A DNA stretch of 64,000 nt. Origin: Mesorhizobium loti. Lineage in GTDB: Bacteria; Pseudomonadota; Alphaproteobacteria; Rhizobiales; Rhizobiaceae. The translations under genes were made by a program, and so were the position numbers. Each line of letters starts with the position of its first letter. Positions within the stretch are counted from its first letter, which is position 1. The stretch is taken from assembly GCA_002356515.1 (NCBI GenBank), contig AP017605.1:1302001-1366000 (forward strand), read 5' to 3'. Positions 10,906-21,459 of the stretch are shown piece by piece. The notes beneath the pieces were generated by a model that did no database searches, was not told where the DNA came from, and was given only the letters and a program-made list of their open reading frames with translations.

Positions 10906-10957
10906 TCCCCGTCATCCCCTCTCACGGCGGACCAAAAACCAAGATTTCCGCAACATT

Positions 10958-11137
10958 GAGTCCGAGTCTCCCGGCAGGTTGCCCCCCCAGACGGAAAACG
11001 CGGGTAACGCGTCGAACGACTCAAATCAGGAAACGCTTTTGAGCAGAGAATCAGAGAGTTGATTCACTGGCAAGTGCTTATGATTCCGAGAGATTCACTT
11101 TGTGAGAAAATGGCTGCGAAAACCGTGTCGCTGAGTC
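10958..11137. promoter_or_regulatory. Cluster of eight GANTC (CcrM) methylation sites upstream of ddlB-ftsQAZ
   Basis: GANTC occurs at 10958, 10964, 11018, 11048, 11061, 11082, 11092 and 11133, eight times in 180 bp, where chance predicts fewer than one. GANTC is the target of the cell-cycle methyltransferase CcrM in alphaproteobacteria, and in Caulobacter methylation of GANTC in division-gene promoters, including ftsZ, controls their transcription with GcrA (established knowledge). The cluster starts 53 bp upstream of the ddlB start. I did not identify clear -35/-10 boxes. Confidence 0.6.
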
Positions 11138-11173
11138 TTTGCGGCAACGGTTTCGCGCATTTTGGGAACACGT

Positions 11174-11200
11174 TGAAGTTCATGCATCACATGAACTTCA
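11174..11200. repeat. Perfect 11-bp inverted repeat between murB and ddlB
   Basis: TGAAGTTCATG (11174-11184) and CATGAACTTCA (11190-11200) form a perfect inverted repeat with loop catca; a further ATGAAC follows directly. It could be an operator or part of an RNA fold just before the larger palindromic element at 11211. No T run follows on either strand, so it is not a standard terminator. Confidence 0.6.
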
Positions 11201-11210
11201 TGAACAGCGA

Positions 11211-11353
11211 AGGTACGCTCATATTCAGGTCAGGCCGTGTCGAAAACGATGGCCTTCGAGAACCGGAGCGGAGCGGACATTCGGGTCCGTGAGCACCGGA
11301 AGCGGAGAAGGCCGTCGTTTGCAGGCCGGCATCACCTGAATATCAGCGTACCT
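11211..11353. repeat. 143-bp palindromic element, family 2 copy 1 (abuts murB stop)
   Basis: The outer arms AGGTACGCTCATATTCAGGT (11211-11230) and 11334-11353 match as an inverted repeat at 19 of 20 positions. The middle arms AAACGATGGCCTTC (11244-11257) and GAAGGCCGTCGTTT (11307-11320) pair with one G-T wobble. The core hairpin CGGAC (11274-11278)/GTCCG (11285-11289) is shared with copies at 33741 and 48280, as is the flanking text GAGAACCGGAGCGGAG and GTGAGCACCGGAAGCG. The right outer arm overlaps the murB stop codon by two bases, so the RNA fold would sit at the murB mRNA 3' end and could act as a transcription or stability signal. Confidence 0.8.
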
Positions 11354-12317
11354 AGAGGAGCTGCCCCAGAAACTCCTGAACGGCATGCCCGGGCCGGAAA
11401 TTGCCGATGCGCTTGATCTCCCATTGCAGCCGGATTCCCGAATGCTCCAGCACGCGTGCGCGCACCGTTTCGCCGAGATATTCGAGGTCGTAACCGGTCG
11501 CGGTGCCGGTGTTGATCATGAAATTGCAGTGCATTGGCGACATCTGCGCGCCACCGATCATCAGGCCGCGGCAGCCTGCCTTGTCGATCTCCTTCCAGGC
11601 CGACGTCCCTTCCGGATTCTTGAAGGTCGAGCCACCGGTCTTCTCGCGGATCGGCTGCACGGTCTCGCGGTGATTCTGCACCGCGTCCATCGCCGCCTTG
11701 ATCGTGGCCTTGTCCTCGGCAAAGCCTTCAAACACGGCCGAGGTGAAGATCAGCCCGGAAGGTGCCGCCGAATGGCGATAGGCATAGCCCATCTCGGCAT
11801 TGCTCAGTGTCTGGACATTGCCCTTGCGGTCGAGCGCACGCACCTCGACGACGCGCTCGCGCGTCTCGACGCCATTGGCGCCGGCATTCATCCTCAGCGC
11901 GCCACCGACGGCGCCTGGAATACCATGATAGAAATGGAAGCCGCCGATGCCGGCTTCCAGCGCCAGGGCCGCCACGCGTTTGTCGGGCGTCGCAGCCCCC
12001 GCCTTGATCCGGATCGGCGAAACGAGCTCGGCCTCGCCAAAGCCCTTGGCCGAAAGCCGGATGACAAAGCCTGGAATGCCGCCGTCACGGACCAGAAGGT
12101 TCGAACCGACGCCAACGACGGTGAGAGGTATTTCTTCGGGAACCGCTCGCAGAAACGCGGCAAGGTCTTCCTCGTCGGCCGGCTGGAACAGCACCTCGGC
12201 CAGGCCACCGGCACGGAACCAGGTGATCTTGTCCATCTCGGCATTTGGCGTCAGGCGGCCGCGCAGGCCGGCAAGCCGGTCGCCGAGTCTGTCGATCAGG
12301 GCCTGGCCATGCATCAT
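11352..12317 (-). CDS. murB: UDP-N-acetylenolpyruvoylglucosamine reductase MurB
   Basis: MurB is the FAD enzyme that reduces UDP-GlcNAc-enolpyruvate to UDP-MurNAc with NADPH. The start at 12317 ([17 protein letters not shown]) overlaps the murC stop as ATGA and gives 321 residues; a longer in-frame start at 12353 lies inside murC and is unlikely. FAD-binding motifs [15 protein letters not shown] and [16 protein letters not shown] and the active-site serine region [12 protein letters not shown] are present. It is the last gene of the mraZ-to-murB run before the gap at 10906-11351. Confidence 0.97.
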   Translation of the reverse strand: MMHGQALIDRLGDRLAGLRGRLTPNAEMDKITWFRAGGLAEVLFQPADEEDLAAFLRAVPEEIPLTVVGVGSNLLVRDGGIPGFVIRLSAKGFGEAELVSPIRIKAGAATPDKRVAALALEAGIGGFHFYHGIPGAVGGALRMNAGANGVETRERVVEVRALDRKGNVQTLSNAEMGYAYRHSAAPSGLIFTSAVFEGFAEDKATIKAAMDAVQNHRETVQPIREKTGGSTFKNPEGTSAWKEIDKAGCRGLMIGGAQMSPMHCNFMINTGTATGYDLEYLGETVRARVLEHSGIRLQWEIKRIGNFRPGHAVQEFLGQLL

Positions 12318-13714
12318 GAGGCGGCAAGCTCCTTTGGCAGAGCATAGGCCCATTGGGTGATGTTGCCGGCGCCAAGAAAGACGACGAAATCACCGGGCTT
12401 GGCGAGATCACGAATGATCGGCGCGATCGCTGCCGGCCCCTCGATGTAGCGCGCGTCGCGATGGCCGCCGGCGCGGATGCGCGACACCAGCTCGTCCGAG
12501 GTGACGCCGTCGATCGGGTCTTCGCCGGCAGCGTAGACCGGTGCCACCATCACCGTGTCGGCATCGTTGAAGCAGGCCGAGAACTCGTTGAACAGATCAT
12601 GCAGCCGGGTGAAGCGATGCGGCTGGGCAATGGCGATGACGCGGCCCTTGGTGGCGCTGCGCGCTGCCTTCAGCACCGCCGAGATCTCGACCGGATGGTG
12701 GCCGTAGTCGTCGAACACATCGACGCCGTTCCACGAGCCGGTGTGGGTGAAGCGGCGCTTGACGCCAGCGAAGGACGACAGGCCCTTCTTGATCGCCTCA
12801 GCGGAGAGGCCAAGCTCATGCGCGACGGCGATTGCCGCGGTGGCGTTGGAGACATTGTGACGGCCGGGCATCGGCAGGCGCAGGCCTGAAATCGTGCTCT
12901 GGCTGCCGGTCTTGCGGTCGCGGATCACCACGTCGAACTCGGAGGTGGCACCCGCCATGCGGTGGTTGGTGAAGCGCACATCGGCCTGCGCATTCTCGCC
13001 ATAGGTGATGACGCGGCGGTCCTCGATGCGGCCGACCAGCGCCTGCACTTCCGGATGGTCGGTGCACATCACGCCGAAGCCGTAGAACGGCACGTTCTCG
13101 ACGAACTGGCGGAACGCCTCGCGCACCTTGTCGAAGCTGCCATAATGGTCGAGATGTTCGGGATCGATGTTGGTGACGACGGCGATTTCCGCCGGCAGCT
13201 TGAGGAAGGTGCCGTCGCTCTCGTCAGCCTCGACCACCATCCATTCACCGTCGCCCATGCGCGCATTGGTGCCATAGGCGTTGATGATGCCGCCATTGAT
13301 GACGGTCGGATCGAGCCCGCCGGCTTCAAGCAAGGTCGCAACCATCGAGGTCGTCGTCGTCTTGCCGTGCGTGCCGCCGATCGCCACCGCCTGGCGGAAG
13401 CGCATCAACTCGGCCAGCATCTCGGCGCGGCGCACGATCGGAAGCAGCTTTTCGCGCGCGGCCTTCAGCTCCGGATTGGATTTCTTGATCGCCGTCGAAA
13501 CGACCACCACCTCGGCATCGCCGAGATTCTCGGCCTTGTGGCCGACGAAGCATTCGATGCCCTTGTCGCGCAAACGCTGCACATTGGCGCTGTCGGCCTG
13601 GTCGGACCCTTGCACCTTGTAGCCAAGATTGTGCAGCACTTCGGCAATGCCGCTCATGCCGATGCCGCCAATGCCGATGAAATGCACAAGGCCGATGGTC
13701 TGCGGCATCTTCAT
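12314..13714 (-). CDS. murC: UDP-N-acetylmuramate--L-alanine ligase MurC
   Basis: MurC adds L-alanine to UDP-MurNAc using ATP. The 466-residue product has the N-terminal Rossmann-like motif [17 protein letters not shown], the ATP loop [11 protein letters not shown], and [15 protein letters not shown], characteristic of MurC, in the C-terminal half. Its start overlaps the murG stop (ATGA, 13714/13711) and its stop overlaps murB (ATGA), so translation of these genes is probably coupled. Confidence 0.98.
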   Translation of the reverse strand: MKMPQTIGLVHFIGIGGIGMSGIAEVLHNLGYKVQGSDQADSANVQRLRDKGIECFVGHKAENLGDAEVVVVSTAIKKSNPELKAAREKLLPIVRRAEMLAELMRFRQAVAIGGTHGKTTTTSMVATLLEAGGLDPTVINGGIINAYGTNARMGDGEWMVVEADESDGTFLKLPAEIAVVTNIDPEHLDHYGSFDKVREAFRQFVENVPFYGFGVMCTDHPEVQALVGRIEDRRVITYGENAQADVRFTNHRMAGATSEFDVVIRDRKTGSQSTISGLRLPMPGRHNVSNATAAIAVAHELGLSAEAIKKGLSSFAGVKRRFTHTGSWNGVDVFDDYGHHPVEISAVLKAARSATKGRVIAIAQPHRFTRLHDLFNEFSACFNDADTVMVAPVYAAGEDPIDGVTSDELVSRIRAGGHRDARYIEGPAAIAPIIRDLAKPGDFVVFLGAGNITQWAYALPKELAAS

Positions 13715-14838
13715 GGGTGCGTCCCCTTCCTGAAATCCGAAACGGTTTTTTGGGACGCAATAGCCTCTGTGAGATCGGCGAGCAACCGTGCCGCGTCCGG
13801 CCTGCCGGCCGATTTCGCGCCCGCGGCCATCGCCGACAGCCGCTCAGGCATGTCCATCAGCCCGCCAATGAGGGCTGCGATGCGTTCCGGCGACAGCGTC
13901 GATTGCGGGTGCACCTCGCCGCCGCCAGCAGCGGCAAGGGCGGCCGCATTCGCCGCCTGGTCGTGGTCAAGCGCATAGGGGTAGGGCACCAGCAGCGCCG
14001 GCCGGCCGATGACGGCGATCTCCGACACGGTCGAGGCGCCGGAACGCGAGATCACCAGATGCGCCGCGGCCATGCGGGCCGCCATGTCGGTGAAGAAGGG
14101 CGAGACCTCGACGGCGACGCCAAGCGCGGCATAGGCCGCCTTCACCCGCGCCACGTCGTCGGCGCGGGCCTGCTGGGTGATCAGCAAGCGCTTGCGCTGC
14201 GCGTCGGAAAGCAGCCCGATGGCCGCCGGCATGGCATCGGAGAAGAACTGGGCGCCCTGGCTGCCGCCGAACACCAGCAGGCGGAAAGGCTCCTCCCCGG
14301 TCGACGCCGCGTAAGGCGTCTTGGCCGCTTCCAGCACAGCCGGCCGGACCGGATTGCCTGTCGTCACCGTCTTTTCACCGGTGGCACTCGTATCCTGCGG
14401 CAGGAAGCCGCCGGCGATGGCATCGACGCGGCCGGCCAGTGCCCGGTTGGCGCGCCCCATCACCGCGTTCTGCTCATGGATCAGCGTCGGCACCTTGCGC
14501 CGCGTCGCCGCGTAGAGCGGCGGCAAGGTCGGATAGCCGCCAAAGCCGACCACCGCATCCGGCTTGATCCTGCCGATGATGGCGGAGGCCTGGCGCACGC
14601 CGCGCCAGATTTTCCAGAAGGCGCCAAGCACGGCGATGGGATTTTTCGAGCCCATCGTCGCCGACTGGATCGGATGGATGGCGGCAGCCGGAAAATGGCC
14701 GGCGAACCGCTCGGCGCGGTCGTCGGTTGCCAGATGCACCGTCCAGCCGCGCCCGTTCAGCTCATGCGCCAGCGCTTCGGCCGGAAACAGATGTCCACCG
14801 GTTCCGCCTGCCGCGAGAAGGATCACGCCCCTCGCCAT
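13711..14838 (-). CDS. murG: Lipid II glycosyltransferase MurG
   Basis: MurG transfers GlcNAc from UDP-GlcNAc to lipid I on the cytoplasmic membrane face. The 375-residue GT28 protein has the N-terminal glycine loop [54 protein letters not shown] and the C-terminal UDP-GlcNAc region [23 protein letters not shown]. It starts one base after the ftsW stop and overlaps murC by ATGA. Confidence 0.98.
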   Translation of the reverse strand: MARGVILLAAGGTGGHLFPAEALAHELNGRGWTVHLATDDRAERFAGHFPAAAIHPIQSATMGSKNPIAVLGAFWKIWRGVRQASAIIGRIKPDAVVGFGGYPTLPPLYAATRRKVPTLIHEQNAVMGRANRALAGRVDAIAGGFLPQDTSATGEKTVTTGNPVRPAVLEAAKTPYAASTGEEPFRLLVFGGSQGAQFFSDAMPAAIGLLSDAQRKRLLITQQARADDVARVKAAYAALGVAVEVSPFFTDMAARMAAAHLVISRSGASTVSEIAVIGRPALLVPYPYALDHDQAANAAALAAAGGGEVHPQSTLSPERIAALIGGLMDMPERLSAMAAGAKSAGRPDAARLLADLTEAIASQKTVSDFRKGTHP

Positions 14839-14839
14839 G

Positions 14840-15991
14840 TCACTCCGCCGGCAAAGCGCGCTGCGGCAGCGCGAAACCCATCTGCTTGCGCTTTTCCGGC
14901 CGCTTGCGCGTCAGCGCCAGCACCATGCCCATCGAGATGGCGATGGCGATCTGCGAGGAGCCGCCATAGGAGATGAAGGGCAGCGTCATGCCCTTGGCCG
15001 GCACCAGTTGCAGATTGACGCACATGTTGATGACGGCCTGCAGGCCGAAGACCGTGACGAGGCCGCCAACCGCATAGCGGGTGAAATCGTCATGTTCCTT
15101 CAGCGCCGTGTTGAGGCCGCGCAACACGATGAAGGCGAAGATCGACATGATGAAGAAGCACATGATCAGCCCGAATTCCTCGCCCGCGACCGAGAAGACG
15201 AAGTCGGCATGGCTGTCGGGGATGACCCGCTTGACCGTGCCCTCGCCCGGGCCCACGCCGAACCAGCCGCCATTGATCAGCGCGTCGCGTCCCATATCGA
15301 CCTGGAACGTGTCGCCCTCGCCGGTGAGGAACTTGTCGATGCGCAGTGCCACGTGCGGAAACACCGTGTAGGCGGCGAAGACGCCGCCGACGCCGGCGGC
15401 ACCCAAAACGATGATCCACAGCCAGGGCAGCCCCGCCATGAAGAACATGATGCCCCAGGTGCCGGTCGTCAGCATGGTCTGGCCGAGGTCCGGCTGCGCC
15501 ACCAGCAGCGACACGACCAGCACCAGGAGCAGCATGGCGAACAGATTGCCGGGAATATCGGGTTGGCGTTTGTGTTCGGCAAACAGCCAGGCGCACATGA
15601 TGACGAAGGCCGGCTTCAGGAATTCCGAGGGCTGGATCGACAGGCCGGCAAGCGAGACCCACCGCCGCGCGCCCTTCACCTCGACGCCGACATAGAGCAC
15701 CGCCACCATCAGCACCAGCATCAGGCACAGCATGATCAGCGACATGCGCCGGATCTCCCTGGAATCGAGGAAGGAGACGGCCAGCATCACCCCGAGCGCC
15801 GGCACGGTGAAGATGATCTGCCTGGTGGCGAAGTGGAAACTGTCGAGGCCGATGCGTTCGGCCACTGCCGGGCTGGCGGCGAAGGACAAGACGATGCCGA
15901 GCCCCATCAGCGACAGGAACGCCGCCAGGAACCAGCGATCGATCGTCCACCACCAGGTTGCGACAGGACTTTTATCGAGACGGCTCTGCAT
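14840..15991 (-). CDS. ftsW: Septal peptidoglycan polymerase FtsW (SEDS family)
   Basis: FtsW is the SEDS-family glycosyltransferase that polymerises lipid II at the septum together with FtsI. The 383-residue polytopic protein shows about ten hydrophobic segments and family motifs such as [24 protein letters not shown], the extracytoplasmic loop [27 protein letters not shown] and the C-terminal [12 protein letters not shown]. The start ATG at 15991 overlaps the murD stop by one base (TAATG). Confidence 0.98.
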   Translation of the reverse strand: MQSRLDKSPVATWWWTIDRWFLAAFLSLMGLGIVLSFAASPAVAERIGLDSFHFATRQIIFTVPALGVMLAVSFLDSREIRRMSLIMLCLMLVLMVAVLYVGVEVKGARRWVSLAGLSIQPSEFLKPAFVIMCAWLFAEHKRQPDIPGNLFAMLLLVLVVSLLVAQPDLGQTMLTTGTWGIMFFMAGLPWLWIIVLGAAGVGGVFAAYTVFPHVALRIDKFLTGEGDTFQVDMGRDALINGGWFGVGPGEGTVKRVIPDSHADFVFSVAGEEFGLIMCFFIMSIFAFIVLRGLNTALKEHDDFTRYAVGGLVTVFGLQAVINMCVNLQLVPAKGMTLPFISYGGSSQIAIAISMGMVLALTRKRPEKRKQMGFALPQRALPAE

Positions 15992-17391
15992 TATCGTGCC
16001 CCTCCGATGGGTTTGACGCCATCTATAGCGCTCGCAGCTTGCCTGAAGGCTTCGCCGCGAACTTCGAAATTCTTGAACTGGTCGAAACTGGCGCAGGCCG
16101 GCGACAACAGCACCACCACCTCGCCGCTGTCGTCCTTGGCCGCATCATGCGCGGCATGCTCGACCGCCGCCGCCAGCGTGCCCGATATCTCGTAAGGCAC
16201 CGCCTCGCCCAGCGTCGCCGAAAAGGCGGGCGCCGCCTCGCCGATCAGATAGGCCTTGGCGATGCGCGGGAAGAAGCCGCGCAACGGCTCGATGCCGCCT
16301 TCCTTGGGCAGGCCGCCGGCAATCCAGTAGATACGCGGAAAGCTCGACAAAGCGGGTGCCGCCGCATCGGCGTTGGTCGCCTTGGAATCGTTGACGAACA
16401 GCACATGGTCCTTGCGGCCGACCTGCTCCATGCGGTGGGCGAGGCCCGGAAAACTCTCGAGCCCGGACTGGATTTCACCGAGGTCGAGCCCGACCTTCAG
16501 GCACGCGGCGACCGCGGCAAGCGCGTTCTGCGCATTGTGCTGGCCGCGCAGCGAGCCGATGCCCTCGAGGAAGGCGACCTTGCTGTAGCGGCCATGCACG
16601 GCCTCCATCAGATTGGTGCCGTCGGCGAAATAGCCGTCGGTCAGCGGCAACCGCTTGGAAATGCGGATGACATGCCGCCCTGCCCGCTCCAGCCGCTCGG
16701 CGATCTGCGCGCACCAGGAATCGTCGATGCCGATGATTGCCGTCTCGCTGCCCGCCACCAGCCGCTCCTTGATCGAAGCGTAGTGCTGCATGGTGCCGTG
16801 GCGGTCGAGATGGTCCGGCGTCAGGTTGAGCAGGATGCCGGCCGTCGGGTTGATCGAGGGCGCGAGGTCGATCTGGTAGGACGAGCACTCGACGACATAA
16901 TGGCGATCGGGCTTCGGCGGATCGAGCGTCATCACCGCGCGGCCGATATTGCCGCCCATCTGGGTGTCGCGGCCGGCCGATTTGAGGATATGCGCCGTCA
17001 GCGCCGTGGTCGTCGACTTGCCATTGGTGCCGGTTATCCCGATGAAGGGAGCCGTCGGCGCGCTCAGCGTCCGTTCGCGGCAGAACAGCTCGATGTCGCC
17101 GATGATCTCGACGCCAGCGCCCTTCGCCAGTTCCACAGTCCAGTGTGGCTTGGGATGCGTCAGCGGCACGCCGGGCGACAGCACGAAGGCCGAGAATTTA
17201 GCCCAGTCGGCGCCGCGCAGATCGGCGGTCGCGATGCCGGTGGCGGCAGCCTTGGCGACACTGTCGGGATTGTCGTCCCAGGCCAGCACGTCCGCCCCAC
17301 CCTCGATCAATGCCCGCGCGGTCGCGATCCCCGAGCCACCGAGCCCGAAGAGCGAAACGTGCTTGCCTGCGAAGGATGCAGCGGGGATCAA
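15991..17391 (-). CDS. murD: UDP-N-acetylmuramoylalanine--D-glutamate ligase MurD
   Basis: MurD adds D-glutamate to UDP-MurNAc-L-Ala. The 466-residue product has [17 protein letters not shown] at the N-terminus, the ATP loop [14 protein letters not shown], the substrate motif GGNIGRAV and [20 protein letters not shown] in the central domain, and [17 protein letters not shown] in the C-terminal domain. It sits between mraY (10 bp upstream) and ftsW (TAATG overlap). Confidence 0.98.
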   Translation of the reverse strand: MIPAASFAGKHVSLFGLGGSGIATARALIEGGADVLAWDDNPDSVAKAAATGIATADLRGADWAKFSAFVLSPGVPLTHPKPHWTVELAKGAGVEIIGDIELFCRERTLSAPTAPFIGITGTNGKSTTTALTAHILKSAGRDTQMGGNIGRAVMTLDPPKPDRHYVVECSSYQIDLAPSINPTAGILLNLTPDHLDRHGTMQHYASIKERLVAGSETAIIGIDDSWCAQIAERLERAGRHVIRISKRLPLTDGYFADGTNLMEAVHGRYSKVAFLEGIGSLRGQHNAQNALAAVAACLKVGLDLGEIQSGLESFPGLAHRMEQVGRKDHVLFVNDSKATNADAAAPALSSFPRIYWIAGGLPKEGGIEPLRGFFPRIAKAYLIGEAAPAFSATLGEAVPYEISGTLAAAVEHAAHDAAKDDSGEVVVLLSPACASFDQFKNFEVRGEAFRQAASAIDGVKPIGGAR

Positions 17392-17401
17392 GGGAGTCTC
17401 C

Positions 17402-18484
17402 CTATCTGAGCTTCAAGGTGGACAGGCCGACCAGCGCCAGGATGACGGCGATGATCCAGAAACGGATCACCACCTGGCTCTCGGTCCAGCCGAGCTTTTC
17501 GAAATGATGGTGGATCGGCGCCATCAGGAACACGCGCTTGCCGGTCATCTTGAAGTAGCCGACCTGGATGATGACCGACAGGATTTCGACCACGAACAGG
17601 CCACCGACGATGACCAGCACGATCTCGTGCTTGGTGGCGACCGCCACCGTGCCGATCAGGCCGCCCATCGCGAGCGAACCGGTGTCGCCCATGAAGATCG
17701 CCGCCGGCGGCGCATTGAACCACAGGAAGCCGAGCCCGGCGCCGATGACGGCGCCCAGCACGACCGCCAGCTCACCGGTGCCGGGAACGAAATGGATCTG
17801 CAGATATTCGGCGAACACCGCATTGCCCGAGAGATAGGCGATGACGCCGAAGGACGCCGCAGCGATCATGATCGGCACGATCGCCAGACCGTCGAGGCCG
17901 TCGGTCAGGTTCACCGCATTGCCGGCGCCGACGATGACGAAGCAGGAGAACGGGATGAAGAACCAGCCGAGGTTGACGATGAATTCCTTGGCGAAGGGGA
18001 ATGTCAGCGACGAGGAGAACGGCGCCTGGCCATTATGCATGATCACCCAGGCGGCGATGCCGGCGATGATGAATTCGAGCCCCAGCCGCGCCTTGCCGGA
18101 GAAGCCGAGGTGCGACTGTTTCGTCACCTTCAGATAGTCGTCGTAGAAGCCGATCGAGCCGAAGCCCAGCGTCACCAGCAGCACCACCCAGACATAGATG
18201 CTCGACAGGTTCGCCCATAGAAGCGACGAGCCGATGATGCCGGACAGGATCATCAGCCCACCCATCGTCGGCGTGCCGGCCTTCTTGAAATGCGTCTGCG
18301 GTCCGTCGGCGCGGATCGGCTGGCCCTTGCCTTGCCTGAGCCGCAGCGAATTGATGATGGTCGGCCCGAAGATGAAGACGATCAGCGCCGAAGTGATCAG
18401 CGCTCCGCCGGTGCGGAACGTGATGTAGCGGAAAACATTGAAGACCGAGATCTTGTCCGCGAAATCGACCAGCAGTGTAAACAT
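17402..18484 (-). CDS. mraY: Phospho-MurNAc-pentapeptide translocase MraY
   Basis: MraY attaches phospho-MurNAc-pentapeptide to undecaprenyl phosphate, making lipid I in the inner membrane. The 360-residue protein has ten predicted membrane segments and the family motifs PTMGGLMIL, the Asp-rich [11 protein letters not shown], the [13 protein letters not shown] loop, [12 protein letters not shown] and [13 protein letters not shown]. The MurF stop is 18 bp upstream. Confidence 0.98.
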   Translation of the reverse strand: MFTLLVDFADKISVFNVFRYITFRTGGALITSALIVFIFGPTIINSLRLRQGKGQPIRADGPQTHFKKAGTPTMGGLMILSGIIGSSLLWANLSSIYVWVVLLVTLGFGSIGFYDDYLKVTKQSHLGFSGKARLGLEFIIAGIAAWVIMHNGQAPFSSSLTFPFAKEFIVNLGWFFIPFSCFVIVGAGNAVNLTDGLDGLAIVPIMIAAASFGVIAYLSGNAVFAEYLQIHFVPGTGELAVVLGAVIGAGLGFLWFNAPPAAIFMGDTGSLAMGGLIGTVAVATKHEIVLVIVGGLFVVEILSVIIQVGYFKMTGKRVFLMAPIHHHFEKLGWTESQVVIRFWIIAVILALVGLSTLKLR

Positions 18485-18502
18485 GCGCTTTCGTCCCCCG
18501 AC

Positions 18503-19954
18503 TTAGGTCAGTTTGCTGGTTGTCGTTTCAGCCGGGTATTTGCCCAGCAGCGCATCGACCAGTTTTGCAAAACCGATGCCCTTCGACGATTTGATCATCA
18601 CCACGTCGCCCGGCCTCAGCGCGGCAAGCAGCACCGGCTTCAATTCCTCGACGCCGGCGCGGTATTCCGTCTTGATGTCTTCAGGCAGCGCTTCCGCCAG
18701 CGCCCGCATTTCCGGACCGCCGAGGAAAACCGTCTGCGTGCCGGTGCCGACGATGAGATCGGCCAGCGCGGCATGCAGCTTGGCCGAGTGATCGCCGAGT
18801 TCGAGCATGTCGCCAAGCACGGCGATGCGGCGCCCCTCACCCTTCACCGGCGTCGCGTTGAGCAGCGCCATGGCCGCCGCCATCGAGGCCGGATTGGCGT
18901 TGTAGCTCTCGTCGATCAGCGTGATCGGGCCGCCCGGATGGCTTGAACCACCGGGATGCCGCAGCACATGGCGCTTGCCACGACCGCGCTCGGCCGAGAG
19001 ATCGTTCAGCGAGATTGCCACCTTGTCGAGATCGGCGCCAACCAACTGCGCCGCGCCCAGCACCGCCAGCACGTTCTGCACCATGTGGCGGCCGGGCGCG
19101 CCGATACGGGCGATCATGTCATGGCCGCCGATCCGGGCGGCAATGTCGGAATGGTCGGCATGCAATTCGCATTTGGTCAGCTTGAAGGTCGAGCGCGCAT
19201 TCTCGCCGAAGCCGTAGACATGCTCGACACCGGCGGCATGCGCCAGCTTGTCGAGAAGCTTGAAACGCGCATCGTCGCGATTGAGGACGGCGGCACCTTC
19301 GGGTTCCAGCCCTTCGAAAATCTCGGCCTTGGCCTTGGCGATCTCGTCGAGATTGCGGAAGAAGCCGAGATGCGCGGCCGCGATGATGGTGACGATGGCG
19401 ACATGCGGCCGCACCATCTTCACCAGCGGCCGGATCTCGTCGGGATGGTTCATGCCGATCTCGAAGACGGCATAGTCGCAATCATCGGGCATGCGCGCCA
19501 GCGTCAGCGGCACGCCCCAATGGTTGTTGAAGGACTGCGCCGAGGCATGCACCTTGCCGACGGCCGACAGCACGTGGCGCAACGCTTCCTTGGTGGTGGT
19601 CTTGCCGGCCGAACCCGTCACCGCGATGATCTTGGCCTGGGAGCGGGCGCGTGCCGCGACACCGAGCTTTTCAAGCGCGGCCAGCACATCCTCGACGACG
19701 ATGATCGGGGCCGTCAGCCGGCCGAGCGACGGCAGCTTGCCTTCCGCCACCACCAGCACGCCGGCACCGGCCTTGATAGCAGCGGTGACGAAGTCATGAC
19801 CGTCCATCACCTCGCCCTTGATGGCGAAGAAGGCATCACCCGGCTGCAGGCTGCGGCTGTCGATCGAAATGCCCGATATGCCCTCGGGCATCGGGCCGAG
19901 CGGCCTGCCATCCATGGCGGCAACCAGTGCCTCGGAGGTCCACAGCAAACTCAT
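18503..19954 (-). CDS. murF: UDP-MurNAc-tripeptide--D-Ala-D-Ala ligase MurF
   Basis: MurF adds the D-Ala-D-Ala made by Ddl to complete the pentapeptide. The 483-residue product has [23 protein letters not shown] in the N-terminal domain, the ATP loop [30 protein letters not shown], and the C-terminal motif [15 protein letters not shown]. The start overlaps the murE stop by four bases (ATGA). Confidence 0.98.
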   Translation of the reverse strand: MSLLWTSEALVAAMDGRPLGPMPEGISGISIDSRSLQPGDAFFAIKGEVMDGHDFVTAAIKAGAGVLVVAEGKLPSLGRLTAPIIVVEDVLAALEKLGVAARARSQAKIIAVTGSAGKTTTKEALRHVLSAVGKVHASAQSFNNHWGVPLTLARMPDDCDYAVFEIGMNHPDEIRPLVKMVRPHVAIVTIIAAAHLGFFRNLDEIAKAKAEIFEGLEPEGAAVLNRDDARFKLLDKLAHAAGVEHVYGFGENARSTFKLTKCELHADHSDIAARIGGHDMIARIGAPGRHMVQNVLAVLGAAQLVGADLDKVAISLNDLSAERGRGKRHVLRHPGGSSHPGGPITLIDESYNANPASMAAAMALLNATPVKGEGRRIAVLGDMLELGDHSAKLHAALADLIVGTGTQTVFLGGPEMRALAEALPEDIKTEYRAGVEELKPVLLAALRPGDVVMIKSSKGIGFAKLVDALLGKYPAETTTSKLT

Positions 19955-21405
19955 GCGGCACGCTCCCGAAGCGCCGCGCGGACTTCCTCATGGTCGGAGA
20001 AATGCAGGGTTTCGGAGCCGATCGTCTGGCCTTCCTCATGGCCTTTGCCGGCGACGATCAGCGTGTCGCCGGCATGAAGCATGGCGACAGCCTCATGGAT
20101 CGCCTTGCGCCGGTCGCCGATCTCGATGGCGCCAGGTGCGGCGGCCAGAATGGCGGCGCGGATGGTTTCCGGCACTTCGGAGCGCGGATTGTCGTCGGTG
20201 ACGATAACGACATCGGCAAGCCGGGTCGCGATCTCGCCCATGATCGGCCTTTTGCCCCGGTCGCGGTCGCCGCCGCAGCCGAACACGACCATCACGCGGC
20301 CGGTGGTGAACGGCCGCACCGAGGCCAGAACATTCTCCAGCGCATCGGGCTTGTGGGCATAGTCGACATAGACCGGCGCGCCGCTGGCGGTGGTGCCGAC
20401 GAGGTCGAGCCGGCCCGGCGCGCCCTTCAATTTCTCCAATGCGGCCAATGCCTTGGCGACAGGTGTTCCCGTGGAAATGGCGAGGCCCGCCGAAACCAGC
20501 GCATTCGAAATCTGGAAATCGCCAGCCAGCGGCAGGTCGATTTCGTAAAGCACGCCCTCGGCCTCGACCTCGGCGCGCTGGCGGTGGCGCTCGTGCTCAA
20601 CCCGCTTCAGCGTGAGGAAATCACCATGGCGGCCAACCGTCAGCACCTTGAGCCCGGCAGCCTGTGCCGCCTGGATCGTCGGCGCCGACCACGGATCGTC
20701 CGCGAAGATCACCGCGGGCGCGCCTTTCGGCAGCAGCGTGTCGAACAGGCGCAGTTTGGCGCGGTGATAATCCTCGACCGTCGGATGGTAATCCATATGG
20801 TCGCGGCCGAGATTGGTGAAACCGCCGGCGGCGAGTTTTACCCCGTCAAGCCGGCGCTGGTCGAGCCCATGGCTGGAAGCCTCCATCGAGGCATGGGTTA
20901 CGCCGGCATCGGCCAATTCCCGCAGCAACTGGTGCAGCGCCACCGGATCGGGCGTCGTCAGCGAGCCGTATTCGTTGCGGCCGGGCGCCACCACGCCGGT
21001 GGTGCCGATCGAAGCCGCGGCGTACCCCGCCTGCTCCCAGATCTGCCTGGTGAAGGCGGCGACCGAGGTCTTGCCGCTGGTACCGGTCACCGCGACCATG
21101 GTCTGCGGCTGCTTGCCGAAATAACGGGAAGCGCTCAGCGCCAGTGCAAGGCGCGGATCATCGACCGCCAGCACTGGAACCGGCAGTCCGGCGACGGAAC
21201 TGCCTTTGCCTGCCACGATCACCAGCGCGCCGCGCTTGGCCGCGTCGGCAGCATAGGCCGCACCGTCCGCCTTGGTGCCGGCGAGCGCAAAAAAGACGAC
21301 GCCCGGTTTTACCTGGCGGGAATCGGACGAAATTCCGGTAACCTCCAGATCGGCGGAAGCTATTCCTTCGACTGGCAGGATACCGGCTAGATCTCTGAGC
21401 TTCAT
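19951..21405 (-). CDS. murE: UDP-MurNAc-L-Ala-D-Glu--meso-DAP ligase MurE
   Basis: MurE adds the third stem-peptide residue. The 484-residue product has the ATP loop VTGTSGKTS at residues 106-114, [17 protein letters not shown] in the central domain, and DNPR at residues 405-408. DNPR is the known specificity motif for meso-diaminopimelate, which fits a Gram-negative wall. It overlaps murF by ATGA and lies 54 bp after ftsI. Confidence 0.98.
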   Translation of the reverse strand: MKLRDLAGILPVEGIASADLEVTGISSDSRQVKPGVVFFALAGTKADGAAYAADAAKRGALVIVAGKGSSVAGLPVPVLAVDDPRLALALSASRYFGKQPQTMVAVTGTSGKTSVAAFTRQIWEQAGYAAASIGTTGVVAPGRNEYGSLTTPDPVALHQLLRELADAGVTHASMEASSHGLDQRRLDGVKLAAGGFTNLGRDHMDYHPTVEDYHRAKLRLFDTLLPKGAPAVIFADDPWSAPTIQAAQAAGLKVLTVGRHGDFLTLKRVEHERHRQRAEVEAEGVLYEIDLPLAGDFQISNALVSAGLAISTGTPVAKALAALEKLKGAPGRLDLVGTTASGAPVYVDYAHKPDALENVLASVRPFTTGRVMVVFGCGGDRDRGKRPIMGEIATRLADVVIVTDDNPRSEVPETIRAAILAAAPGAIEIGDRRKAIHEAVAMLHAGDTLIVAGKGHEEGQTIGSETLHFSDHEEVRAALRERAA

Positions 21406-21459
21406 CGAGTTCCGTTCACCGCAATAAAATAGCGCGCAGTCGCCAGCGCGCCCTAAGAA

